From: Rhodospirillaceae bacterium
Lineage (GTDB): Bacteria; Pseudomonadota; Alphaproteobacteria; Dongiales; Dongiaceae
Direction of reading: 5' to 3'
NCBI GenBank assembly: GCA_016794075.1
Contig: JAEUKU010000350.1
Coordinates: 1 to 6,087 of the forward strand
Length of the DNA: 6,087 nucleotides
In this document: positions 1 to 6,087 of the stretch, in pieces
Layout of the letters: each line of letters begins with the position of its first letter
Numbering within the stretch: position 1 is the first letter of the stretch
Position numbers and translations under genes: made by a program
Notes under the pieces: model-generated
Seen by the model: only the letters and a program-made list of their open reading frames with translations
What the model was told of the DNA's origin: nothing
Databases searched by the model: none

Positions 1-367
1 TCGTCGCGCCGGAGAGCCCCGGCGCGCCGCCCGCGTCGATGGCCTGATTGACAGTCGGGGCGGCCAAGGTGGCGGCCAGGGCAAGCGACGCGGCGAGCCG
101 CAGCCAGCGGCGCAGCAGCAGCGCGAGCATCGCGCTGAGCATGGCGCTGGCGCTCAGCTGGAGCGCCAGTTGCTCGACCACCGCCAGCTCGGGCGTGGCG
201 GGTTCCAGCCAGATCGTGGCCTGGCAGGCGAGCACGAATCCCAGCAGGAGCCCCGACGCCCAGGCGAGGGCCGCGCGGCGAACCGCGCGCCGGCGGGACA
301 AGGATGGCGTGGCCTCAACGCGGCTCAATCGCTTCGTGCTCCATGTGCAGATGTCCGCCCAGCCCAT
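1..367 (-). CDS. Membrane protein, N-terminal part only (possibly EEP family)
   Basis: An open minus-strand frame has no stop from position 367 to the left edge, so the 3' part is outside the window. The visible 122 residues begin with a short basic stretch, then a hydrophobic segment (AWASGLLLGFVLACQATIWL, about residues 35-54), a short polar linker, a second hydrophobic segment (LQLSASAMLSAMLALLL), the basic LRRWLR and a third segment (AASLALAATLAAP). This pattern of packed N-terminal helices split by an RRW-type basic turn resembles membrane-anchored endonuclease/exonuclease/phosphatase-family proteins. That is only a resemblance, because none of the catalytic domain is present. The start is uncertain: ATG at 367 has no Shine-Dalgarno, while in-frame TTG codons at 328 and 301 have GGAG or GAGG about 10-11 bases upstream. 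A signal-anchor protein of another family is equally possible. I am fairly sure it is a gene and unsure of the family. Confidence 0.5.
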   Translation of the reverse strand, partial: MGWADICTWSTKRLSRVEATPSLSRRRAVRRAALAWASGLLLGFVLACQATIWLEPATPELAVVEQLALQLSASAMLSAMLALLLRRWLRLAASLALAATLAAPTVNQAIDAGGAPGLSGAT

Positions 368-757
368 GCGCGTGCAAGGCGTGCGGCCCGGTAGCGTGAT
401 GACAGTCAAACAACAAGCGAAATCGGAATGCGGCGAGTGGCTTGCGTGGACGCGGGAAAAATAAGATGTACTGACAGGCCCGACTTGAAAAGCGCCACGA
501 GGAGCGACGACGCAGCTCTCGACGCTGCGCGCCATCCGTCATCCGCGCGCCGCCGGGGCGCCGAGTCGCTGCGGGCCGCGCGGCATATGCTGGACAGCGC
601 GCGCTTGGCACGCTAGTTTTCCAATTAACCAAAAAAGAAAAGCGAGGATGCGGGGGGAACATATTCCCGCAGCATGCCGACCGGCGCTCCGTTTGTGCGA
701 GTGGAGCGGCGTTGCGTTCTGAGTGCGTGGGCACTTCGGGCGTTCGAGGGGCGGAAC
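368..757. other. Divergent intergenic region, probable promoters of both flanking genes
   Basis: These roughly 390 bases lie between the leftward membrane gene and the rightward gene at 758. Short frames here lack coding character: they are rich in Arg, Ser and Ala and have no recognisable domain. Two patches are clearly AT-richer than their surroundings: about 400-470, and 613-665 with an A-rich run at 631-641. Such patches in high-GC DNA usually mark promoters. I could not find a convincing -35/-10 pair on either strand. A perfect 5-base inverted repeat with a 4-base loop lies at 655-668. On the minus strand a His-rich frame ends at 315; see findings. Confidence 0.5.
746..751 (+). promoter_or_regulatory. 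Ribosome binding site deciding the start at 758
   Basis: GAGGGG lies 6 bases before ATG 758. The longer in-frame alternative, ATG 674, has no comparable site and would add 28 residues without family-like character, so this site decides the start. Confidence 0.65.
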
Positions 758-1402
758 ATGGATGACGGGGCGGCGAGCGTGCGCGGATTGCACGTTCATG
801 CAAGATCTGAGTTGCCGGTCGCGTATGAGTTTCCGCGCGCGGGGATATTCCGGCGCCTGTGCACCGGCCTGGCGGTGCTCGGCGCCGCCGTCGCACTCGC
901 GTTCCTGGGCGGCCTGTTCTGGATCGCCGCCGCGGCGCTCGCCCTGTTCGGGGCATTCATCGTCGCCAGCAATTTCCGCGCGCTGATCGATTCCAAGTCG
1001 CGGGTGGTGACGCTGGACCGGGAGAAGATCCGGATTCGCTACGGCTTTTCCGAGCGCAGCTACGGCTATCTCGACTATTCGGACTACTACATCGCGACGC
1101 TGGGGCCGCGCCAGTTCCTGACCGCGCTGCCGGTCGAAAGCCGGTTCTCCGAAGGGCGGTTCCGGCAGCGCGCCCGGGCCACGTTCCATGACCGCTCGGC
1201 CGTGATCGCGCCCATCCCGCCCTTGGCCACCGATCCCGCCGCCTCGCTCGCCCAGTGGCAATCCCTGTTGAACGGCTTTCGGCGAACCGCGATCAATGCG
1301 GCGGGACTGGCGCCGGACGGCGAGCGCGAGGGCCCGGCAAATCCCGGCGCCGGGCGCGCCCAGCCGGGGCGGGGCAACGTCCAGCATCTTTGGCCCGCCT
1401 GA
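758..1402 (+). CDS. Two-helix membrane protein of unknown family
   Basis: This encodes 214 residues. Residues 1-33 are hydrophilic and probably cytoplasmic. Residues about 34-54 and 55-72 are two closely spaced transmembrane segments (LCTGLAVLGAAVALAFLGGL, then FWIAAAALALFGAFIVAS), forming a tight hairpin. Residues about 73-178 form a soluble domain with alternating beta-like stretches (SRVVTLDREKIRIRYGF) and an aromatic run (SYGYLDYSDYY at 101-111). The region ends in a conserved-looking PIPPLATDP and an amphipathic helix (AQWQSLLNGFRR). The last 30 or so residues are rich in Gly, Pro and Arg and look disordered. The arrangement of hairpin plus beta-rich cytoplasmic domain recalls bacterial PH-like membrane proteins, but I do not recognise the family and assign no function. 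The permease follows 122 bases downstream in the same direction, with no clear terminator between them, so co-transcription is possible. Confidence 0.75.
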   Translation: MDDGAASVRGLHVHARSELPVAYEFPRAGIFRRLCTGLAVLGAAVALAFLGGLFWIAAAALALFGAFIVASNFRALIDSKSRVVTLDREKIRIRYGFSERSYGYLDYSDYYIATLGPRQFLTALPVESRFSEGRFRQRARATFHDRSAVIAPIPPLATDPAASLAQWQSLLNGFRRTAINAAGLAPDGEREGPANPGAGRAQPGRGNVQHLWPA

Positions 1403-1512
1403 GCTGACGGCCTAGCCGGCCGCTTCAAGCTGCCCCTGCCGCCCGTGGCGCGGAGCGGAACGTTTGCTCCGGAGGCGGGTTGTGGCGCTGCCGGGGTCGC
1501 CGGCCTGCGTCC

Positions 1513-1516
1513 GGAG
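1513..1516 (+). promoter_or_regulatory. Ribosome binding site of the permease gene
   Basis: GGAG lies 8 bases before ATG 1525. A competing GGAGG at 1471-1475 sits 4 bases before an in-frame TTG at 1480. That start would add 15 Arg/Gly-rich residues ahead of the first membrane helix, which is atypical for this family, so ATG 1525 is preferred. Confidence 0.5.
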
Positions 1517-1524
1517 CCTTTTCC

Positions 1525-3303
1525 ATGACAATCGACCAGGGGCTGGCCTTCGCCGTGATCGCCGCGACGATGGTGCTCTTCGTCTGGGGCCGGCCGCGCT
1601 ACGACATCGTCGCCTGCCTGGCGCTGCTGGCCGCCATCGCCGTCGGCCTGGTCAAGCCGGAGGACGCCTTCTCCGGTTTCAGCGACGACATCGTCATCAT
1701 CGTCGGATCCGCCCTGGTGGTGAGCGGCGCCATCGCCCAGACCGGCATCACGGAACTGGCCCTGCAGCGAGTCTCACGCCATCTGAATTCGGTGCCGGCG
1801 CAGATGTTCGTGCTGGTGGCGACCGTCACCATCCTCTCCGCCTTCGTGAAGAATGTCGGCGCGCTGGCCATCATGATCCCGGTCGCCTTCCAGATGGCCA
1901 AGCGCGCCGGCGCCTCGCCCTCCTGCTATCTGATGCCGATGTCCTTCGGCGCGCTGCTCGGCGGGCTGATGACCCAGATCGGCACCTCGCCCAACATCAT
2001 CGTCTCGCGCCTGCGCGGCGAGATCGTCGGCACGCCGTTCTCGATGTTCGATTTCGCCCCGGTCGGCGCGGTGCTGGCGCTGCTCGGGCTGCTGTTCCTC
2101 ATGGTGGGATATCGCTTCCTGCCGGTGCGCACGCGCACCACTGCCTCGCTGGACGCGGCGCTGGAGGCGAAAAAATATGTGACCGAGGCCGAGGTGACCG
2201 AGAGCGCCGCCGTTCTCGGCAAGACCGTCGCCGACCTGCAGGACCTGGCCCATGGCGAGGCGAAGGTGATCGCGGTGCTGAAGCCGGACGACACGCGGGT
2301 GGTGCCGCTGCCCGACGTCGTCCTGGAAGAAGGCGATACGGTGATCCTTGAAGGCGACCCACAGGCGCTGGAACAGGCGGTCTCGCTCGGCAAGCTCACG
2401 CTCGAATCCGGCCACCGGGTGCCGGAGGCGCGCGCGCCGCAGGCGGAGGTGGGCAGCATCGAGGCGGTGATCGGCGCAAATTCGCCGCTGATCGGAGTCT
2501 CGGCGCAGGTGAGCGGGCTGTTCGAGCGCTTCGGCGTGAACCTGCTGGCGGTCAGCCGCTCGGGGCAGAAGCTGACCGACCGCCTCGGCACCATTTCGCT
2601 CGAGTTCGGCGACGTGATCGTGCTGCAGGGCAATCTCGGCGAGCTGCCGGAACGGCTGAAGGCGCTGGATTGCCTGCCGCTGGCCGAGCGCACGCTGCAG
2701 CTGGGCAAGGCGCGGCGCGCCGTGCTGCCGGTCCTGATCCTGGTCGTCGCCATGGTGATGTCGGCGTTCAAGGTCCTGCCGGTTCAGGTGGTTTTCTTCG
2801 GCGCCGCGGTGCTGATGGTGCTCTCCCGCGCCATCACCCTGCGGCAGATCTACCAGCTGGTCGAATGGCCGATCATCATCATGCTGGCGGCGCTGATCCC
2901 GGTCAGCGAATCGCTGAGCGCCACCGGTGCCACCGACCTGATCGCCGGCTGGCTGTCGCAGGCGGCGAGCGGATTGCCGGCCTATGGCGCGCTGGCGCTG
3001 ATCCTGGCGACGGCGATGCTGGTGACGCCCTTCCTCAACAACGCGGCGACGGTGCTGGTCATGGCGCCGATCGCGGTCGGCTTCGCCGGCGCGCTGGGCT
3101 ACAAGCCCGACGCCTTCCTGATGGCGGTGGCGATCGGCGCCGGCTGCGACTTCCTCACCCCGATCGGGCACCAATGCAACACCCTCGTCCTCGGGCCCGG
3201 CGGCTACCGCTTCGCCGACTACCCGCGCCTCGGCGCGCCGCTGTCGCTGCTGGTAATCCTGGTCGCGGTGCCGATGCTGCTGCTGGTCTGGCCGGTCAAG
3301 TAG
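1525..3303 (+). CDS. SLC13/DASS-family permease with two internal TrkA-C domains
   Basis: This encodes a 592-residue inner-membrane transporter, the usual length for SLC13 permeases carrying TrkA-C insertions. Family members move anions such as sulfate, phosphate or di- and tricarboxylates, generally driven by sodium or protons; the substrate here cannot be told. The N-terminal membrane half (about 1-200) contains FVKNVGA (Asn110) and GTSPN at 153-157, the position of the first substrate/cation-binding signature. Two soluble TrkA-C-like repeats follow, about 220-290 (ending in VVLEEGDTVILEGD) and 308-385 (with ISLEFGDVIVLQG); the EGD/FGD turn before a hydrophobic strand is typical. The C-terminal membrane half (about 399-592) has TPFLNNAAT with Asn505-Asn506 and GCDFLTPIGHQCN ending at 552, matching the second signature. 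The protein ends in a hydrophobic helix and VWPVK. The gene converges with the PAS gene, stops 31 bases apart. The family is sure; start at 1525 rather than TTG 1480 is likely. Confidence 0.93.
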   Translation: MTIDQGLAFAVIAATMVLFVWGRPRYDIVACLALLAAIAVGLVKPEDAFSGFSDDIVIIVGSALVVSGAIAQTGITELALQRVSRHLNSVPAQMFVLVATVTILSAFVKNVGALAIMIPVAFQMAKRAGASPSCYLMPMSFGALLGGLMTQIGTSPNIIVSRLRGEIVGTPFSMFDFAPVGAVLALLGLLFLMVGYRFLPVRTRTTASLDAALEAKKYVTEAEVTESAAVLGKTVADLQDLAHGEAKVIAVLKPDDTRVVPLPDVVLEEGDTVILEGDPQALEQAVSLGKLTLESGHRVPEARAPQAEVGSIEAVIGANSPLIGVSAQVSGLFERFGVNLLAVSRSGQKLTDRLGTISLEFGDVIVLQGNLGELPERLKALDCLPLAERTLQLGKARRAVLPVLILVVAMVMSAFKVLPVQVVFFGAAVLMVLSRAITLRQIYQLVEWPIIIMLAALIPVSESLSATGATDLIAGWLSQAASGLPAYGALALILATAMLVTPFLNNAATVLVMAPIAVGFAGALGYKPDAFLMAVAIGAGCDFLTPIGHQCNTLVLGPGGYRFADYPRLGAPLSLLVILVAVPMLLLVWPVK

Positions 3304-3334
3304 GGTCGCACTTGGTCCGTGGCGGTAGCCTTGG

Positions 3335-3895
3335 CTAGGCGAGGGTGATTGCCGCGCGAAGGCCGAATTTCGTGATCGGCACTTCAACTTGCAGGGGCTG
3401 GAACCCATGCCAGAAGCCGCGGGTGCTGGACGACATCATCAACGCGCCGAATATTCCGGTAATGGCCAAGCCCTCCTCCGACAGCGGCAGCAAGAGCCGC
3501 GCATAGGCGAGGAAGTCGTGATCGTATGAGGTCATGTAATCGTGGGTGTAGGCGACCACGCCGCGCCGCGCGACGTCATGCGTTTCGCGCGAGGTCTGGT
3601 CGAAATCGTCATACTTGTCTGGCGAGACATACGCCTCCCGGATCTCGCGCCGGGTCTTGCCGCGCGGCTCGAAGCCGAAGGCAGTGGCGATCTCGCCGCC
3701 GACCAACCGGTAGCGGAGATCGTCGGGCGTCGCCCCGACGTCCAGCAACTGGAGATTGGGCATCAAGTCCCGGACGGCCAGTGGATCGATATCGCGCCGC
3801 AACGGTACTTGTCCGTCGATGCTCAGGCCGAGCCAATAGCGAAACAGCCGCTGCAGGTCCGGATGGCGGATAAAGGCTCCATCGCAGTCGTTCAA
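3335..3895 (-). CDS. PAS domain protein (PAS_5 type)
   Basis: This encodes 186 residues, the typical size of the small stand-alone PAS_5 proteins that are common in alphaproteobacteria. The N-terminal hallmark is LFRYWLGLSIDGQVPLRRDI followed by DPLAVRDLMPNLQLLDV (about 17-53): an aromatic-rich helix, an Arg/Asp-containing loop and the first strand. Then comes DLRYRLVGGEIATAFG (59-74), the characteristic strand and helix that line the PAS pocket. The remaining strands include DFLAYARLLLPLSEEG (127-142) and ITGIFGALMM (145-154). No kinase, cyclase or DNA-binding domain is attached, so it presumably senses a ligand or partner and acts through protein contacts; that is inference. The start codon is TTG at 3895, with AGGA about 9 bases upstream on the minus strand; no in-frame ATG lies nearby. 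The gene is convergent with the permease and divergent from the patatin-related gene. Confidence 0.85.
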   Translation of the reverse strand: MNDCDGAFIRHPDLQRLFRYWLGLSIDGQVPLRRDIDPLAVRDLMPNLQLLDVGATPDDLRYRLVGGEIATAFGFEPRGKTRREIREAYVSPDKYDDFDQTSRETHDVARRGVVAYTHDYMTSYDHDFLAYARLLLPLSEEGLAITGIFGALMMSSSTRGFWHGFQPLQVEVPITKFGLRAAITLA

Positions 3896-4118
3896 GACGG
3901 GACTTCCTGATCTGAGGCCAAGCAGTCCGGATGGTTTGTCCCGTGCGGTGGGAAAGCAAGGTGAATCCGATCACCCTGGCCCGATGGGTTAAGCCGGAGC
4001 CGGGCAGGTTCACAATTTCCTTACCATAACGCGGCAATCATCTGGCCGGGACCCGTTTCGTTCGGGCAGTATGGCGCAGGGGAGCGCCGGTCGGAATGCA
4101 GCCGATGAAATCAGTCGT
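3896..4118. promoter_or_regulatory. Divergent intergenic region with a small palindrome
   Basis: These 223 bases separate the leftward PAS gene from the rightward patatin-related gene, so promoters for both should lie here. GGTGA at 3960-3964 and TCACC at 3971-3975 form an inverted repeat with a 6-base centre, the size of a simple operator half-site pair. An AT-richer patch at about 4010-4030 contains TACCAT (4022-4027), a partial -10 match for the rightward gene, but no good -35 sits at the right distance. CCCG/CGGG arms at 4052-4055 and 4063-4066 could form a weak hairpin just before the alternative ATG at 4071. All of these are weak signals. Confidence 0.35.
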
Positions 4119-6087
4119 ATGAAGCAGATCGAGGTGCGGCTCGCGGTCGTGCTCTATGGGGGCGTGTCGCTGGCCGTCTACATCCACGGCGTCACCCGCG
4201 AGATCCTCAATCTGGTGCGCGCGTCGAAGCAGTTCCGCGCGGCCAAGTCGCGCGAGGAAGGCGGCGGCCCCTGCCTCGAGGATCAGAAGCCGCGGGGCGA
4301 TTCCACCGAGATCTATTACGAGTTGCTGCAGGCGCTCTCGCCCGACATCGATCTGCGCGTGGTGGTCGACCTCATCTCCGGCGCCTCGGCCGGCGGCATC
4401 AACGGCGTCATGCTCGCGCGGGCCCTGGCGCATGACTTGCCGCTCGAGCCGCATCGCGATTTGTGGCTGAAGAACGCCGACGTCACCAGCCTGTCGGCGC
4501 CGGGCAGCCTGCTGGGCCGGGTCGGCAAGGCGGCGGTGGCGCCGCTGATCGACACCATGCTGACCCGCCGCTTCGGCCAGCAGGTGGCCGATCCGGAGAC
4601 CCGCGCCAAGATGCGCCAGTTCGTCCAGGCGCAGTGGTTCACGCCGCCCTTTTCCGGCGAGCGTTTCTGCACCTGGATGCTGGACGCCTGCGAGGCGATG
4701 GAAGCGGGCGCCGCGCCGAATGGCTGCCTGCTGCCGCCCGGTCATCGCCTCGACCTGTTCGTCACCCTGACGGATTATCGCGGCCATGCCCATCGCATCC
4801 TGCTGCACGATCCGCCGAGTGTCGACGAGACCGAGCACCGCCGCATCGTCTCCTTCACCTGCCGCCGCGCGCTGTCGGGCGAAATCCTGAGCGAGTTCAC
4901 CGCCGGCGACGTGCCGTCGCTGGTCTTCGCCGCGCGGGCGACGGCGTCCTTCCCCGGCGCCTTCCCGCCCGCCACCATCGCCGAGATGGACCGGGTGCTG
5001 GCGGAGCGCGGCGGGTCCTGGCCGTCGCGCCAGAGCTTCATCAACGACAAGCTGCGCGTCCTCGATCCGAAACAGGCGGCCGTCTCCGGCGGTTACTTCA
5101 TCGACGGCAGCGTGGTGATGAACAAGCCGTTCTCGCCGGTGATCCACGCCTTGGGCAACCGGCCGGCCAGCCGCGAGGTGGTGCGGCGCATCATCTATGT
5201 CGACCCCAACCCGCACCGCGACGCCGCCAATCGCGGCGACCAGGGCTCGCCGGGCTTCTTCCGCACCATCCTGACGGCGCTGGCGCTCATTCCGCGCAAC
5301 GAGCCGATCGCCGACGACCTGCTGGCGATCCAGGAGTGGAACGAACGGGCCCGCCGCATGGCCGAGATCCTGGCCGCCGCCGACCCGCAGGTCGAGACGC
5401 TGGTCGACGAGATCGTCGACGCGCATCCCGAGAATCCGCCGACCATGGCCGAGGTCGAGCGCTACCGCGCCACCGCCAACGAGCAGGCCCATACCGCCGC
5501 CGGCTATGCCTATCTCAGCTACCAGACGCTGAAGCTGCGCCGCCTCGCCGAGCGCCTCGCCGCGCTGATCACCGGGATTGCCTCCGCGCGCGGCGCGCCC
5601 GCGGATGCGGTGCAGATCGAGAAGCTGCTCGATCGCTGGATCGCCCAGCAGGACGGCGCGGGCGCCACGCGCGTGGTGCCCTTCCTGCGCGGCTTCGACG
5701 TGGATTTCCGCCTGCGCCGCGTGCGCTTCGTCATCCGGCGGCTCAACGAGCTGTACCGCGCCGCGAGCGACACCGGCGTGGCGCTGCAATCGAAGGCGAT
5801 CGACGATCTGAAGGCGGCGCTCTACGAGGTGGTCGACCGGCTCGCGCAGGTGTGGGATGTCGAGTCCTACCAGGCGGGGGAGCGGGCGGCTGCCGGCGCC
5901 GCCGCAATCGAGATCGCCCGCGCCGCGGCGGCGGGCGAGGTGCCTTCCGGCGCCATCTTCGCGCCGCTGGAGCGGGCCATGGGCCTGGTCCAGGTCGACC
6001 GCGACCTCGACGAGATCATCTCGCTCATGGGCCTCGCCTATCTGGCGCCGGGGCCGCGCCGTGCGGTGGCCATGGCCTATGTCGGCT
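4119..6087 (+). CDS. Patatin-related lipid acyl hydrolase, C-terminus cut off
   Basis: The frame is open for 656 codons to the right edge, so the 3' end is missing. It matches the long bacterial patatin-related family (patatin core plus a large helical C-terminal region, DUF3376-like; usually well over 700 residues). The N-terminus carries RLAVVLYGGVSLAVYIHGV (residues 7-25), the glycine-rich oxyanion loop region typical of the family. ISGASAGG at 86-93 contains the GXSXG nucleophile Ser90. FIDGSVVMNKP contains Asp329-Gly330, the DG of the Ser-Asp dyad. Both catalytic residues are therefore intact, predicting hydrolysis of acyl ester bonds in lipids; the substrate is unknown. From about residue 400 the chain is mostly charged helix rich in Ala, Arg and Glu. 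No signal peptide is seen, suggesting a cytoplasmic or membrane-peripheral enzyme. ATG 4119 fits family N-termini; in-frame ATG 4071 would add 16 residues. Neither has a good Shine-Dalgarno. Confidence 0.9.
   Translation, partial: MKQIEVRLAVVLYGGVSLAVYIHGVTREILNLVRASKQFRAAKSREEGGGPCLEDQKPRGDSTEIYYELLQALSPDIDLRVVVDLISGASAGGINGVMLARALAHDLPLEPHRDLWLKNADVTSLSAPGSLLGRVGKAAVAPLIDTMLTRRFGQQVADPETRAKMRQFVQAQWFTPPFSGERFCTWMLDACEAMEAGAAPNGCLLPPGHRLDLFVTLTDYRGHAHRILLHDPPSVDETEHRRIVSFTCRRALSGEILSEFTAGDVPSLVFAARATASFPGAFPPATIAEMDRVLAERGGSWPSRQSFINDKLRVLDPKQAAVSGGYFIDGSVVMNKPFSPVIHALGNRPASREVVRRIIYVDPNPHRDAANRGDQGSPGFFRTILTALALIPRNEPIADDLLAIQEWNERARRMAEILAAADPQVETLVDEIVDAHPENPPTMAEVERYRATANEQAHTAAGYAYLSYQTLKLRRLAERLAALITGIASARGAPADAVQIEKLLDRWIAQQDGAGATRVVPFLRGFDVDFRLRRVRFVIRRLNELYRAASDTGVALQSKAIDDLKAALYEVVDRLAQVWDVESYQAGERAAAGAAAIEIARAAAAGEVPSGAIFAPLERAMGLVQVDRDLDEIISLMGLAYLAPGPRRAVAMAYVG

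Noticed and set aside
49..407. TGACAGTC direct repeat at 49-56 and 400-407
   Set aside because: Only 8 bases, one copy inside a coding frame; consistent with chance.
428..616. Small plus-strand frame of 62 residues
   Set aside because: Arg/Ala/Asp-rich sequence without ribosome site, hydrophobic core or recognisable motif; lies in a region that looks intergenic.
605..621. Sigma-54-like promoter: perfect TTGGCACG -24 element
   Set aside because: At the required spacing the -12 element has TT in place of the essential GC, so it is only a half-site.
539..1387. Minus-strand open frame (282 residues) opposite the unknown membrane protein
   Set aside because: It lacks domain character, while the plus strand shows a good ribosome site, membrane helices and a folded-looking domain.
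3326..3337. TAGCC/GGCTA inverted repeat between the convergent permease and PAS genes as a terminator
   Set aside because: The stem is short with a 2-base loop (or 4-base stem with 4-base loop), has no T-run on either side and overlaps the PAS stop codon.
1774..3408. Long minus-strand open frame (544 residues) opposite the permease
   Set aside because: It is antisense to a clearly conserved permease and its translation is low-complexity Arg, Gln, His and Asp, as expected for a shadow frame in high-GC DNA.
4038..5789. Long minus-strand open frame (583 residues) opposite the patatin-related gene
   Set aside because: It is antisense to a gene with intact catalytic motifs; the translation is rich in Arg, Ala, Gly and His with no domain, typical of a shadow.

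Overview
The window is high-GC DNA with strong G/C preference at third codon positions. It reads as chromosomal sequence from an alphaproteobacterium, possibly Rhodospirillales-like. The organism call is an inference from base composition, the PAS_5-type regulator and the overall gene style; there is no rRNA or marker gene to confirm it.

Layout from left to right. (1) A minus-strand gene runs off the left edge (about 367 down to 1). Only a hydrophobic N-terminal region with two or three membrane segments is visible; it may be a membrane-anchored endonuclease/exonuclease/phosphatase-like protein, but the catalytic part lies outside. (2) A gap of about 390 bases (368-757) is AT-richer in two patches and sits between divergent genes, so it probably holds their promoters. 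(3) A plus-strand gene (758-1402) encodes a 214-residue membrane protein of unrecognised family: a short transmembrane hairpin followed by a soluble domain. (4) A plus-strand SLC13/DASS-type permease (1525-3303) has two TrkA-C-like domains inserted between its membrane halves. (5) A minus-strand PAS_5-type sensor protein (3895-3335) converges on the permease with only 31 bases between stop codons. (6) A divergent intergenic region (3896-4118) contains a small palindrome. (7) A plus-strand patatin-related lipid acyl hydrolase (4119 to the right edge, truncated) shows a clear GXSXG serine and a DG aspartate.

How the genes work together is not evident. The unknown membrane protein and the permease are co-oriented 122 bases apart and could be co-transcribed. 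The PAS protein and the patatin-like protein are divergent and could share regulatory DNA. I see no mobile element, CRISPR array, tRNA, rRNA or recognisable defence cassette. This looks like ordinary chromosomal sequence with a few uncharacterised genes, not a clear new system.
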